DNA of 64,000 nt from Ruegeria denitrificans (GCF_001458295.1 NZ_CYUD01000001.1:248001-312000), one strand, 5' to 3'; positions 43,752-52,526 are shown, counted from the first letter of the stretch. Made by a program: numbers and translations. Notes: generated from the letters alone by a model not told the origin.

Positions 43752-44423
43752 GTGAGCAAACATACCGATTGGGCCGGCAGCGCGGTACCGCATATGCGAT
43801 TGCGACTGGAATTTGGATTGTTCTTTGTCGCCGTGCCGGTGTTGATCGCCGTGCTTTTCCCGCCCGACTGGATGTTTCCATCGCTGTTTACCTTCACGGC
43901 CATCGGTATCGTGTTGTTGTATTTCACGCCCGGCTTTGTTTGGGATGAGCTACGATACAACTGGCGCAACTGGTCCTGGCGCGAAGTCGCGGTTTTCACG
44001 GTCGCCATGACGGTTTTCTGTGCGGTGCTTGTGATGTCTACGCGCCCTGAGGCGGCCTTTTTTCTGCTGCGCAACCGGCCCGAGTTTTTGTTGGTGATCT
44101 GGCTGGCCTATCCTCTGTTGTCAGCCTTGCCGCAAGAACTGCTGTTCCGCTCGCTTTTCTTCCGCCGCTATCACGCGATCCTGCCAAACGGGCGGGCGGC
44201 TTATCTGCTGAACGCAGCGCTGTTTTCGCTGGCGCATCTTATGTACTGGAGCTGGATCGTGGCCATCATGACCTTTGCCGGAGGGCTGTTGTTTACCTGG
44301 GCCTACCGCAAACGCGGATCGTTTTTCTACGCGGTCCTGTTGCACGCGATTGCGGGGAACATCATTTTTGCTGCCGGTCTGGGTATCTATTTTTACTCGG
44401 GCAACGTGCAAAGGCCGTTTTGA
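43752..44423 (+). CDS. CPBP family intramembrane protease-like protein
   Basis: This 223-residue protein has about six membrane segments and the CPBP (Abi) motifs. Motif 1 reads QELLFR (128-133) instead of EExxxR, motif 2 is FSLAH ending at His162, and motif 3 is HAIAGN near the C terminus. Family members are intramembrane glutamic proteases related to Rce1; the first Glu is the expected catalytic or activating residue, so the Gln here is notable. The start is GTG at 43752, one base past the pabC stop, so it is in the same operon. Confidence 0.82.
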   Translation: MSKHTDWAGSAVPHMRLRLEFGLFFVAVPVLIAVLFPPDWMFPSLFTFTAIGIVLLYFTPGFVWDELRYNWRNWSWREVAVFTVAMTVFCAVLVMSTRPEAAFFLLRNRPEFLLVIWLAYPLLSALPQELLFRSLFFRRYHAILPNGRAAYLLNAALFSLAHLMYWSWIVAIMTFAGGLLFTWAYRKRGSFFYAVLLHAIAGNIIFAAGLGIYFYSGNVQRPF

Positions 44424-44500
44424 CGGCGCGACCTGCCTTGACTTTCCAATCCTGACAGGGTGTACCGGCGCGACGAATTCTGCGCCCGAAGGGATATTCC

Positions 44501-46276
44501 ATGCACGCCTATCGCAGCCACACCTGCGCCGCTCTGACCGCCGCCAATGTTGGTGAAACCGTCCGCCTGTCCGGTTGGGTGCATCGTGTCCGAGATCACG
44601 GCGGCGTGCTGTTCATCGACCTACGCGACCATTTCGGCGTGACGCAAGTTCTGTGCGACGGCGACAGTGCAGCATTCGCGGAGCTGGAAAAAGTCCGGTC
44701 CGAATGGTGCATCCGCATTGACGGCAACGTCAAAGCCCGCGACCCCGAACTGGTGAATCCGAAATTGCCCACCGGTGAGATCGAAGTATACGTGCGTGAA
44801 TTGGAAGTGCTGGGTGCCGCCGACGAGCTGCCGCTGATGGTATTCGGCGATCAGGAATACCCTGAGGAAACCCGCCTGCGCTATCGTTACCTGGACCTGC
44901 GCCGCGAGGCGATGCAGAGCAACATGACCCTTCGCTCGGATGTTGTCGCGTCGATGCGTCGACGCATGTGGGATCAGGGTTTTCGGGAATATCAAACGCC
45001 GATCATCACCGCATCCTCGCCTGAAGGCGCGCGCGATTTTCTGGTGCCCTCGCGTCTGCATCCGGGTAAGTTCTACGCGCTGCCGCAAGCCCCGCAGCAA
45101 TTCAAACAGCTGATCATGGTGTCGGGCTTCGACAAGTATTTCCAGATCGCGCCCTGTTTCCGCGACGAAGACCCGCGCGCCGACCGCTCTCCCACCGATT
45201 TCTATCAGCTCGACCTGGAGATGTCGTTTGTCGAGCAACAGGACGTGTTCGACACGATCCAACCCGTTCTGACCGGCGTGTTCGAAGAATTCGGCGGTGG
45301 CCGCATGGTTGATCAGGAGTGGCCGCAGATTTCCTATAAGGATGCGGCACTGTGGTATGGCTCTGACAAGCCGGACCTGCGCAATCCTATTAAAATGCAA
45401 GTGGTCTCCGACCACTTCCGCGGGTCTGGTTTCGCGATTTTCGCGAAGCTGTTGGAGCAGGAAGGCACTGAAATACGCGCCATTCCCGCACCATCAGGTG
45501 GCAGCCGTAAGTTCTGTGACCGCATGAACGCCTTTGCCCAGAAAGAGGGTCTGCCCGGTATGGGCTATATCTTCTGGCGCGATCAGGGCGAAGGCATGGA
45601 GGCCGCAGGCCCGCTGGCCAAGAACATTGGCCCCGAACGCACCGAGGCGATCCGGCAACAGCTGGGTCTGGGTGTAGGCGATGCGGCGTTCTTCCTGGGT
45701 GGCAAACCCAAAGCCTTTGAAAAGGTGGCCGGCAAGGCCCGTGACGTGATTGGTGAAGAATTGAACCTGACCGAGAAGGACCGTTTTGCCTTTGCTTGGA
45801 TTGTCGATTTCCCGATCTACGAACAGGATGAAGAAACTGGCGCGATCGACTTTGAACACAACCCCTTCTCGATGCCACAGGGCGGAATGGAGGCGCTGCA
45901 AGGCAATCCTCTGGACGTGCGCGGTTATCAGTACGATCTGGCCTGTAACGGCTATGAGTTGGTCTCGGGCGCGATCCGGAACCACAAGCCTGAAATCATG
46001 CTGAAGGCCTTTGAGCTGGCAGGCTACGGTGAGGACGAGGTCAAAAGCCGCTTTGGAGCGCTGTTCAATGCCTTCCACTACGGCGCCCCGCCGCACGGTG
46101 GCTGCGCTGCGGGCATCGACAGGATCGTCATGCTGCTGGCCGATGAGGCCAACATCCGCGAGGTCATGATGTTCCCGATGAACCAGCGCGCAGAAGACCT
46201 GATGATGGACGCACCATCCGATCCGACCTCGGATCAGTTGATGGAGCTGGGATTGCGGATCATTCCGCAGGAATGA
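44501..46276 (+). CDS. aspS: Aspartate-tRNA ligase
   Basis: This 591-residue class II synthetase is bacterial-type. An N-terminal OB anticodon-binding domain spans about 1-105 ([23 protein letters not shown]). Catalytic motif 2 is [19 protein letters not shown], an inserted GAD domain lies at about 290-410, and motif 3 is [14 protein letters not shown] near residue 543. It charges tRNA-Asp, and where AsnRS is absent also tRNA-Asn; which applies here cannot be told. GAAGGGAT precedes the ATG. Confidence 0.96.
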   Translation: MHAYRSHTCAALTAANVGETVRLSGWVHRVRDHGGVLFIDLRDHFGVTQVLCDGDSAAFAELEKVRSEWCIRIDGNVKARDPELVNPKLPTGEIEVYVRELEVLGAADELPLMVFGDQEYPEETRLRYRYLDLRREAMQSNMTLRSDVVASMRRRMWDQGFREYQTPIITASSPEGARDFLVPSRLHPGKFYALPQAPQQFKQLIMVSGFDKYFQIAPCFRDEDPRADRSPTDFYQLDLEMSFVEQQDVFDTIQPVLTGVFEEFGGGRMVDQEWPQISYKDAALWYGSDKPDLRNPIKMQVVSDHFRGSGFAIFAKLLEQEGTEIRAIPAPSGGSRKFCDRMNAFAQKEGLPGMGYIFWRDQGEGMEAAGPLAKNIGPERTEAIRQQLGLGVGDAAFFLGGKPKAFEKVAGKARDVIGEELNLTEKDRFAFAWIVDFPIYEQDEETGAIDFEHNPFSMPQGGMEALQGNPLDVRGYQYDLACNGYELVSGAIRNHKPEIMLKAFELAGYGEDEVKSRFGALFNAFHYGAPPHGGCAAGIDRIVMLLADEANIREVMMFPMNQRAEDLMMDAPSDPTSDQLMELGLRIIPQE

Positions 46277-46495
46277 TCAATCGCCCGTCGTAGCCCCTGC
46301 GGCGGGTTTTTCATGTGCGGCAGACATTGATACCGAGCGATTAACGTTTTGTGGTAAAATCTGAGCCGCTCCAGCGTTGGTCAACGGGCACGGCCGTGAT
46401 CCGCGCGCGATCCGGATGTTTCGTGCAGTTGCGCGGGTCTGGAAATAGGCCCAAACGATCAGGATCGTGGACGTCAGGAAATAAGCGGTCGCCAT
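46277..46495 (-). CDS. Small membrane-anchored protein, 72 residues
   Basis: The peptide begins MATAYFLTSTILIVWAYFQ, one membrane segment near the N terminus, followed by a basic stretch RATARNIRIARGSR and a polar tail. It starts one base after the stop of the response-regulator gene on the same strand, so it is probably the second gene of that operon. It abuts the aspS stop, and the aspS terminator lies within it on the other strand. It matches no family I recognise. Confidence 0.5.
   Translation of the reverse strand: MATAYFLTSTILIVWAYFQTRATARNIRIARGSRPCPLTNAGAAQILPQNVNRSVSMSAAHEKPAAGATTGD
46284..46311 (+). terminator. Intrinsic terminator of aspS
   Basis: CCCGTCG pairs with CGGCGGG (one G-T pair) around a 9-base loop, followed by five T. 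It starts 8 bases past the aspS stop. Confidence 0.72.
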
Positions 46496-46496
46496 C

Positions 46497-47213
46497 TCAG
46501 ATTGCCTCACGCTGTTCCAGGCGCGCCTGAACGATACCGTCGACCTGTGCAGCCAGCGCGGTAACCGGCGCGCCGTCTTTGCGCGATGCGGTAAGTTTCT
46601 GCGCGGCGTCCGCCAGAATTTTGTCTTCGGCATCCCGGGCAACTCCAAGCAGGAATTGGGCTGCGTAATCCAGGGTGCGATGATCGTTTGGCCCGGCCAG
46701 CACATCCGCGATATGGGCCATGTCATCCTGATAGGCCATGGGATCGGGGTGGATGACCTCATCTCGGATCGCGTGCAGGCTGTTGGGCCGACGGTCTTCA
46801 GGCAGGCTTTCCAGAATGAACTGTTGAAAATGAGAAAGTGATTTCAGCGGTTTGGCCAGGAACCCATCGGCACCTGCCCGCAGCGCGGTATCTTGACTGT
46901 GTTGATCGCCGGACATACCCAAAATGGCGCCGATACGCGGCGTAGCCTCGGTCAATTCGGCAATCAGGTCGGCACCTGAGCCATCCGGCAGGCCGATATC
47001 GACCAAAATGACCGAAGGGCGGTAAATCTGCAGGTGACGTCGGGCCGAGGTCAGGCAATCCGCCCGACGGATGCGCGCACCGCTGTGCAGACACATCAAT
47101 CGGATTGCATCGCAGGCATAGCGGCTGTCTTCGACAACCAGAATGGTTTGGCCCAGCAGAGGCCGCGTGGCCGTCGGCTGCGCGGGTGAGGCGAAGGGGC
47201 TCGAATCGTCCAT
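46497..47213 (-). CDS. Response regulator receiver protein
   Basis: This 238-residue protein has a receiver domain at about 22-140: acidic pair Glu28-Asp29 (VVEDS), phospho-acceptor Asp72 (ILVDIGLPDG), Ser101 and Lys121 (FLAKPL). The C-terminal 100 residues are helical and show no known output domain. They resemble the four-helix region of other Roseobacter stand-alone regulators, so protein-protein signalling is likelier than DNA binding. No histidine kinase gene adjoins. It is divergent from the epimerase gene. Confidence 0.85.
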   Translation of the reverse strand: MDDSSPFASPAQPTATRPLLGQTILVVEDSRYACDAIRLMCLHSGARIRRADCLTSARRHLQIYRPSVILVDIGLPDGSGADLIAELTEATPRIGAILGMSGDQHSQDTALRAGADGFLAKPLKSLSHFQQFILESLPEDRRPNSLHAIRDEVIHPDPMAYQDDMAHIADVLAGPNDHRTLDYAAQFLLGVARDAEDKILADAAQKLTASRKDGAPVTALAAQVDGIVQARLEQREAI

Positions 47214-47347
47214 GGCAGAACTCCTAATCAGCAGATGCCCTACGCTAGGAACTTCTGGCTAACACCGGGTTAACGGCAATTTGGCGCACTTGTTCTTTGA
47301 CCAAACACCCCCCATAACCACTGCAACGCAGAACACAGGAGAGTTCA

Positions 47348-47752
47348 ATGATTGGTCGCCTGAACCACGTCGCCATTGCCGTACCCGATCTTGAGGCCGC
47401 GTCCGCGCAATACCGCAATGCGCTGGGTGCCAAGGTTGGCGCGCCGCAGGACGAGCCCGATCACGGCGTTACCGTTGTGTTCATCGAACTGCCCAATACC
47501 AAGATCGAATTGCTGTATCCACTGGGTGAGAACAGCCCGATCAACGGGTTTCTGGACAAGAATCCCTCCGGCGGTATCCATCATGTCTGCTATGAGGTCG
47601 AGGACATCATCGCCGCACGCGATCAATTGAAGGAAACCGGCGCGCGTGTTCTAGGTTCGGGTGAGCCGAAGGTCGGTGCCCATGGCAAGCCTGTGCTATT
47701 CTTACATCCCAAAGACTTTAACGGCTGTCTGGTCGAACTGGAACAGATCTAA
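47348..47752 (+). CDS. mce: Methylmalonyl-CoA epimerase
   Basis: This 134-residue VOC protein interconverts (R)- and (S)-methylmalonyl-CoA in propionate breakdown. The metal ligands are recognisable: His in GRLNHVAIAV, His in GIHHVCYEVED, and Glu in the C-terminal CLVELEQI. The LLYPLGENSPINGFLDKNP loop is typical of the epimerase rather than other VOC proteins. AGGAGAG precedes the ATG. A DUF1467 gene follows 15 bases downstream, an arrangement often seen in Rhodobacterales. Confidence 0.92.
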   Translation: MIGRLNHVAIAVPDLEAASAQYRNALGAKVGAPQDEPDHGVTVVFIELPNTKIELLYPLGENSPINGFLDKNPSGGIHHVCYEVEDIIAARDQLKETGARVLGSGEPKVGAHGKPVLFLHPKDFNGCLVELEQI

Positions 47753-47767
47753 CTAAGTGAGGCTGTC

Positions 47768-48043
47768 ATGACGATCACTGCTGCACTGGTCCTGTTCGCC
47801 GTCATTTGGTTCATGACGCTGCTGGTTGTGTTGCCCATTCGTATCAAAACGCAGGGCGATATGGGTGATATTGTTCCGGGCACCCATGCGGGCGCGCCGG
47901 AAGTGCATCACATGAAGAAAAAGATGTGGATCACCACCGGTGTTTCGGTGGTGCTCTGGGCCATTATCGCCGGGATTATCATTTCGGGTGTGATCTCGGT
48001 TCGCGATTTCGACTGGCTGAACCAATTGGAGTCGCGGGGCTGA
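47768..48043 (+). CDS. DUF1467 family membrane protein
   Basis: This 91-residue protein has two membrane helices, at about 4-24 and 54-76, joined by a polar loop with LPIRIKTQGDMGDIVPGTHAGAP, which is the family motif. DUF1467 is alphaproteobacterial, with no known function, and usually follows mce as here, suggesting one transcript. Confidence 0.85.
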   Translation: MTITAALVLFAVIWFMTLLVVLPIRIKTQGDMGDIVPGTHAGAPEVHHMKKKMWITTGVSVVLWAIIAGIIISGVISVRDFDWLNQLESRG

Positions 48044-48046
48044 GCG

Positions 48047-48745
48047 TCAGGAAGTTGGTCCTGACAGCTTATGGAAAATGTGGGTGAATGTGGCGGCCCC
48101 AAGGATTGGGATCACCAGATTCACCAGCGGTACTGAAAGCGGAATAGCCATCAAGGTGCCCGCAAGCCAGATGGTAGCGGAATGCTTGGCGCGCAGCTTG
48201 CGAGCGCCTTCGCGCCCAACCCGCCGCATTGCTGCCAGCGTAAAATACTCTCGTCCCAGCAAGAACCCGTTCATGGCCCAGAAGATGAACGGAGCCAGCG
48301 GCGTGAAGATCGCATAGAGGATCAACGCCAGTAGGTTTGCCACTATCAGCACGCCCATAAAGCTAATCGCGTCCCTTAGCCCGTCGCTGAACGGGATGCC
48401 CGGAACAGCAGGCAGGGTAGGGTAGTGTTTGTTCTCGACTGCTTGCGCGACCTCTTCCAGAAACAAGGACGTAATCGCCGAAGCCACCGGCACCATCAGG
48501 AACACTGGCAGAATCAGAACCACGAAGATGCCGGAATAGTTCAGCACATCATTCAGCCAGGGCACAGTCCCAATCCAGGGCAATGAAATCTCATCCCCGG
48601 ACAACCCGTTGATCAGCCAGATTGCTCCGGCGCACGCCGCGATCAACAATACGATCGTCAGACCTACACCGCGAAGCAGGACCGCGCGGAACTTGGGGTC
48701 TCCGATCTGACCGAGCGCCGCGAAAAAGGCGTTGAGGATCATCAT
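48047..48745 (-). CDS. EI24 domain protein, CysZ-like
   Basis: This 232-residue membrane protein has the EI24/CysZ pattern: FFAALGQIGDPKFRAVLLRG at the start, several helices, the half-membrane hairpin region GVLIVANLLALILYAIFTPLAPF, and GREYFTLAAMRRV near residue 165. CysZ is a sulfate transporter, but many EI24 proteins in this order are of unproven function and not next to cys genes. The start overlaps the nitroreductase stop (ATGA), so the two form one operon. Confidence 0.82.
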   Translation of the reverse strand: MMILNAFFAALGQIGDPKFRAVLLRGVGLTIVLLIAACAGAIWLINGLSGDEISLPWIGTVPWLNDVLNYSGIFVVLILPVFLMVPVASAITSLFLEEVAQAVENKHYPTLPAVPGIPFSDGLRDAISFMGVLIVANLLALILYAIFTPLAPFIFWAMNGFLLGREYFTLAAMRRVGREGARKLRAKHSATIWLAGTLMAIPLSVPLVNLVIPILGAATFTHIFHKLSGPTS

Positions 48746-49320
48746 TCAACGACCCATTCGGTTAGGGCAGCCACATCCGGGCGGGGGCGTTCTGGCGGGA
48801 CTGTGCCTTCGGTGGCAATGTGGATCAAGCCTGCGACACGCTCGTTATCCTGCAGGCCAAAGGCCAGGCGACAGAATTCAGGATCATGGGTTTGCCAGCC
48901 CGACAGCCAGTTTGCCCCCCAACCCGCCGCCAGCGCCGTATTCAGCAGGGCCAGGCAAACAGCACCAGCTGAATAGGTCTGTTCAATGGCTGGGATTTTC
49001 TCTGACGGTTTTTGTGCCTCGACCACCGCAACGGCCAGATGGCCCATGTCAAACTGGCTTTGCGCCTTTGCAATCTCCTCGGGTGTCTTGCCCAAGGCAA
49101 CTCCCCGGGTCTGCGTCAGCGCCGAAAGGCGTGGCATCGTGCCTTTCTCGAGCACGATAAACCGCCACGGTTCCAGCTTGCCGTGATCGGGGCTGCGGGC
49201 GGCGGCGGTCAACAGCGGCAACAGCTCATCCCGTGTGGGCGCCGGAGCAATCAGCGTTTTAGCGGGACGAGACCGGCGCGATTGCAGAAATTCCAGGGCA
49301 GCCGGGTTTTTCAAGGACAT
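48742..49320 (-). CDS. Nitroreductase family protein
   Basis: This 192-residue FMN enzyme is YdjA-like: the N-terminal LQSRRSRPAK FMN contact, then AARSPDHGKLEPWRFIV, AALNTALAAGWGANWLSGW in the middle, and a C-terminal GLIHIATEG block. It reduces nitro compounds, quinones or similar acceptors with NAD(P)H; the physiological substrate is unknown. It starts the operon with the EI24 gene and is divergent from the DUF167 gene. Confidence 0.88.
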   Translation of the reverse strand: MSLKNPAALEFLQSRRSRPAKTLIAPAPTRDELLPLLTAAARSPDHGKLEPWRFIVLEKGTMPRLSALTQTRGVALGKTPEEIAKAQSQFDMGHLAVAVVEAQKPSEKIPAIEQTYSAGAVCLALLNTALAAGWGANWLSGWQTHDPEFCRLAFGLQDNERVAGLIHIATEGTVPPERPRPDVAALTEWVVE

Positions 49321-49337
49321 ATGTTAACTTCCTTTAC

Positions 49338-49454
49338 ATGAGCATTCCGTATCTGGTTGAGTATCTGGCGCTTTTCAAGCGCAATCCGCTGGACATGCCG
49401 GATCAATTTCATTCCCCGGTTTCCCGTGCAAGAGTGTTTGCGGGCAAGAGGTAA
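49338..49454 (+). CDS. Possible 38-residue leader ORF before DUF167
   Basis: The frame runs MSIPYLVEYLALFKRNPL and on to a stop 4 bases before the DUF167 start. No strong ribosome binding site precedes the ATG at 49338. It could be a translated leader or chance; nothing in the peptide is recognisable. Confidence 0.25.
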   Translation: MSIPYLVEYLALFKRNPLDMPDQFHSPVSRARVFAGKR

Positions 49455-49458
49455 AAAG

Positions 49459-49733
49459 ATGGCCCGGCCAAAACTGCGCGACACACCTGATCTAAGCGCT
49501 TATGCCTCACCCGAAGTAGCAATTCCGGTCCGGGTCACGCGGAAAGCCGCACAGGACAGCATCGCGGCGAAACAGGGTTCAATCCGCATCACGGTGACTG
49601 TGCCGCCCGAAAACGGTAAGGTGAATGAAGCGGTGAGCTGGATACTGGCCACGGCCATGCAAATGGCCCCTCGGCGCTGTTCCTGAAACAGGGCCAGGCG
49701 GCGAGGGAAAAGCTATTTGTCTATTCGCCTTGA
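49459..49733 (+). pseudogene. DUF167 (YggU-like) gene with one-base deletion
   Basis: The frame from ATG 49459 encodes IPVRVTRKAAQDSI and IRITVTVPPENGKVNEAV, the DUF167 core, then leaves it at MQMAPRRCS and stops at 49686. In the next frame the expected end appears: LFLKQGQAAREKLFVYSP, stopping at 49733. Adding one C to the run at about 49664-49667 (GCCCCTCGGCG) restores MAPSALFLKQG and a 91-residue protein of normal family length. So this is either a recent mutation or a sequencing error in a homopolymer. Its true end overlaps the convergent gene by 13 bases. Confidence 0.85.
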
Positions 49734-49969
49734 TCGGGTCTTTCGTGGATTTGATACACCCCTTCCGGCAGATCCAGCGCGGCGGCCAGATCGCGGACCT
49801 GTTCAGGCGACAGGGTTATTTTCTGTATCTGGTCCGTACGTGGGTCCAGCTGCTCAAGCGTCACACATTCGGCGAAGCTGTTGATGACGACATCCTCTTG
49901 CAAAGGCTTGGGGCCTTCATCCACCAGAGTAATGACCGTCGAGTCGAATTCATGCTCAATCGAAAACAT
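49721..49969 (-). CDS. Hypothetical acidic protein, 82 residues
   Basis: The protein starts MFSIEHEFDSTVITLVDEG and contains VVINSFAECVTLEQLDP and a C-terminal helix LSPEQVRDLAAALDLPEG. It is acidic and soluble with no known domain. An in-frame ATG lies at 49999, but the shorter start gives a compact protein. It is convergent with DUF167 and divergent from the M48 gene. I recall similar proteins in Roseobacter genomes, without function. Confidence 0.6.
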   Translation of the reverse strand: MFSIEHEFDSTVITLVDEGPKPLQEDVVINSFAECVTLEQLDPRTDQIQKITLSPEQVRDLAAALDLPEGVYQIHERPDQGE

Positions 49970-50091
49970 GTAACCAGAGTGCAGGCCACAGCGCGGCAAT
50001 GCAACCCGTTCCCGCGCAATCCGGCGGTGGCAGTCCCGCCAAGGCCGCGCTATGGTTTTCCAAACGGGGTCGCCGTTTCAAAGGAAAATGA

Positions 50092-50799
50092 ATGCGCCGT
50101 CTGACCTTTTTGCTGTTTCCTCTGGTACTGACGGCCTGCAGTGCTGGAGTCCTACGTGTGCAACCGGCAGCGGAATGGTCGCTGGATTCGGATGCGTTTC
50201 AGGTCGACGCGGCCGCGTTTCGGGACATCAGCCGCCAAGTCGGCGACGAAGCCCGCGCGGAATGTTTGCGCCAGGCCAAAGTCAACAATTGCGATTTCAC
50301 GATTCTGGTTGACCTGAACCCGCGCGCATCAGCCAATGCATTTCAAACTTTGGATGAAGATGATCAACCGGTGATAATTGTAACGCGCGCGATGATCCAA
50401 TCAGTGCAGAATCCTGACGAATTAGCCTTTGTCATGGGCCACGAGGCGGCCCATCACGTGCTGGGGCATATCGCTCGGCAATCGGAGAACGCCCAGGAAA
50501 GTGCGGTGATCTTCAACGAACTGGGCAAGCTGCATGGCGAGGGCGGAGAAGACCTTGAACGCACACAGAAACTGGGGGCCGAGGTGGGCGTGCAAGTGAA
50601 CGTGAAAGCGTTCGAGCTTGAGGCCGACCAACTGGGAACAATCATCACCCATAACGCGGGATACAATCCTTTGGTCGGTGCCAAATACTTTGATCGTATA
50701 CCCGATCCAGGGGATCAGTTTCTGGGTACCCATCCTCCTAATGCCGCGCGGGTTCAGATTGTTCTTGAAACCGCGAAACAGCTGGGTTTGACACAATGA
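50092..50799 (+). CDS. M48 family metalloprotease, lipoprotein
   Basis: This 235-residue protein has a lipoprotein signal (LVLTAC, Cys16) and an M48 peptidase core: GHEAAHH with His117, Glu118 and His121 as the HExxH zinc site, and FELEADQLG (174-182) supplying the third Glu ligand. It is a periplasmic relative of BepA/LoiP-type proteases that look after envelope proteins, but without TPR repeats. Its stop overlaps the next start (ATGA), so it shares an operon with the IMPACT gene. Confidence 0.88.
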   Translation: MRRLTFLLFPLVLTACSAGVLRVQPAAEWSLDSDAFQVDAAAFRDISRQVGDEARAECLRQAKVNNCDFTILVDLNPRASANAFQTLDEDDQPVIIVTRAMIQSVQNPDELAFVMGHEAAHHVLGHIARQSENAQESAVIFNELGKLHGEGGEDLERTQKLGAEVGVQVNVKAFELEADQLGTIITHNAGYNPLVGAKYFDRIPDPGDQFLGTHPPNAARVQIVLETAKQLGLTQ

Positions 50800-51164
50800 C
50801 GGCCGTGACCCAACTGGGCGTGATCCTGACGGATCGAGGATCGAAATACGCAGTGTCGGGCGCAGCCGTCAGCACGCGGGCGAATGTTGATGCGGTCTTG
50901 CAACAGCTCAAGTCGGACAAGGCTTACGCTAAGGCCACGCACAACACATGGGCGGCCATGTTGCCGACTGGGGCGCTTAAGGCCGATGATGGGGAAAGCG
51001 GCGCGGGCATGGTGATCCTGCGGATGTTGGAACGCGCCGGGCTCGACAATCATGTCGTTATTGTCACTCGCTGGTACGGTGGCAAAAAGCTGGGCGGGGA
51101 TCGCTTTCGACGGGTTCAAGACGCGACCCGTGCCTATCTGGATCATATTGGCGCCGGGCTTTGA
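50796..51164 (+). CDS. IMPACT/YigZ family protein
   Basis: This 122-residue protein is the IMPACT N-terminal domain alone: ATHNTWAAM, DDGESGAGMVIL and VIVTRWYGGKKLGGDRFRR, the family signature. E. coli YigZ is about 200 residues with an added C-terminal domain, which is missing here. The family is linked to translation control in eukaryotes; the bacterial function is uncertain. It overlaps the M48 gene by 4 bases. Confidence 0.85.
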   Translation: MTAVTQLGVILTDRGSKYAVSGAAVSTRANVDAVLQQLKSDKAYAKATHNTWAAMLPTGALKADDGESGAGMVILRMLERAGLDNHVVIVTRWYGGKKLGGDRFRRVQDATRAYLDHIGAGL

Positions 51165-51233
51165 CCTGAATCAAAGGCTTATATTTCAGGCTGCGATATC
51201 CTGTTCTGGACGTGCGACAGGAAAGGACTTTTT

Positions 51234-51485
51234 ATGCCCGACCGCGAAGTGCTGAAACACCACGCCGGTCTTGTGGACCGGATGGCCACCAAACTTGGCG
51301 TGGATCTGCAACAATCGGCGATTGATGGCGATGTTTCGATCGACCAGCTGTCCGACGCCGTGCTGAGATGTACCGGCTGCGCAAACCCCAGCCATTGCCA
51401 GAACTTTCTAAGACAACCTGCCCAAGCGCGCCAAACGCCTGAGTATTGCCGCAATCGGGACTTGCTCCGAAAGCTGCTGCCATGA
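51234..51485 (+). CDS. DUF6455 family protein, copy 1
   Basis: This 83-residue cysteine-bearing protein has RCTGCANPSHCQNFL in the middle and EYCRNRDLLRKL at the end. Four Cys with a C-x2-C-x4-C spacing and a later Cys suggest metal or cluster binding, which is inference. The second copy at 51598 shares the plan with low identity. AAAGGAC at 51222-51228 precedes the ATG. The family is mostly from Rhodobacteraceae, with no known role. Confidence 0.75.
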   Translation: MPDREVLKHHAGLVDRMATKLGVDLQQSAIDGDVSIDQLSDAVLRCTGCANPSHCQNFLRQPAQARQTPEYCRNRDLLRKLLP

Positions 51486-51597
51486 CGACCAGAGTGAGGA
51501 TAACCGCTGCGCCGGCACATAGTCGCCTGGCGCAGCATAATTGCTGAAATCTGCAACGCCTTGCCGTGTTGGATACAGAACAAAAACAGGAAAGCTG

Positions 51598-51858
51598 ATG
51601 GCACGGAATGTTCTTGGAGATGTCGAAAAACATTTTTGGCTGACACGTTCGGTTGCGCGATGCATGAATATCTCGTTCACCGAAGCAATGGCAAAGGGAC
51701 ACCTGACGCCAGAGCGCTACGCCGAACTAGTGACTCGTTGTCGGGTATCGCAGTGCAGCGACCAATGTGGCAGTTGGTTATCTGAACAACAGTCCGAAGC
51801 CCAAAGGGCCCCCGAATTTTGCGCCAACGCCGATCTGTTAAACGCGATGAAAACGTGA
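51598..51858 (+). CDS. DUF6455 family protein, copy 2
   Basis: This 86-residue paralogue of the gene at 51234 has CRVSQCSDQCGSWL in place of the first copy's Cys cluster, then EFCANADLLNAM at the end. The frame is open from 51541, but AGGAAAG at 51588-51594 points to the ATG at 51598. It lies 112 bases after copy 1 and is convergent with the CDGSH gene, abutting it. Confidence 0.75.
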   Translation: MARNVLGDVEKHFWLTRSVARCMNISFTEAMAKGHLTPERYAELVTRCRVSQCSDQCGSWLSEQQSEAQRAPEFCANADLLNAMKT

Positions 51859-52101
51859 TTACAACTTGGAATGGGATCCGTCGCACAGCGGCGGTTTCGC
51901 GCTGTGCTTACAGCCACAGAAAAAGACTTTCTTAGTGCTGTCCGCAGTATATTTGACCGGTTCGAACCCGGTGCCCTTGTGCGATCCATCGCAAAAAGGC
52001 TGCCGTTTGGATTGGCCGCAGGCGCACCAGAAATAATTTTTCCCTTCGGTCACCTCGACCGGAAAGGGGCCTTTTTGCGCGATGGTGGGGCTGTCTGACA
52101 T
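51859..52101 (-). CDS. CDGSH iron-sulfur domain protein
   Basis: This 80-residue protein holds two CDGSH motifs: WCACGQSKRQPFCDGSH and FCGCKHSAKPPLCDGSH. Each has the C-x-C, C and His ligands for a [2Fe-2S] cluster of the mitoNEET type. Tandem small CDGSH proteins of this size are common in proteobacteria and are thought to act in electron transfer or cluster handling. It has no membrane anchor. Confidence 0.92.
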   Translation of the reverse strand: MSDSPTIAQKGPFPVEVTEGKNYFWCACGQSKRQPFCDGSHKGTGFEPVKYTADSTKKVFFCGCKHSAKPPLCDGSHSKL

Positions 52102-52330
52102 TTGGCTACTCCGTCTTTGGCTGGTGTCACCCTACCAGTGTAGGTCGATACGCGAAATACGATAGCATTTGCTCATAATTCCGCTGTTTCTGAGAGGGTT
52201 ACCGGCGTTGTTCCGCCTTTCCTCACAAATGCGTGATTGATTTCGTTGCAAAAATACCATTCAAGTCGTATTGTGAGACCGGCCCCGGATTCTTGGGCAA
52301 TATCAGGAAATTAATAGAGGAATGACGGAC

Positions 52331-52519
52331 ATGAAACTCAAATTTGCTGCCGTTGGCGCATTTGCCCTTATTTTGGCTGCTTGCTCGCAGCAGGAAGAAC
52401 CGGCGCCGGTTTATATCACACCCGAATATGATAAATTCGGCACACCTAGCTGCCCGGCAGGCACTGAGCTGGCCACGACAGAAGCAGGCCAGACCGTCTG
52501 TAATCCGGTCGCACAATAA
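52331..52519 (+). CDS. Small lipoprotein, 62 residues
   Basis: The protein begins MKLKFAAVGAFALILAAC, a signal with a LAAC lipobox (Cys18), followed by QQEEPAPV and a short domain with Cys residues in SCPAGTEL and TVCNPV, likely a disulfide. ATG 52322 is in frame, but 52331 sits at a better distance from AGAGG at 52315-52319. It is a surface or periplasmic lipoprotein of unknown role. Two hairpins follow, the second a clear terminator. Confidence 0.75.
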   Translation: MKLKFAAVGAFALILAACSQQEEPAPVYITPEYDKFGTPSCPAGTELATTEAGQTVCNPVAQ

Positions 52520-52526
52520 GTATTCC

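Noticed and set aside
46656..46841. Short plus-strand frame inside the response regulator gene
   Set aside because: Antisense shadow with no ribosome binding site.
51955..51975. GGTTCGAACCCGG, like a tRNA T-arm
   Set aside because: It lies inside the CDGSH gene in frame, and no acceptor stem or anticodon arm can be drawn around it.
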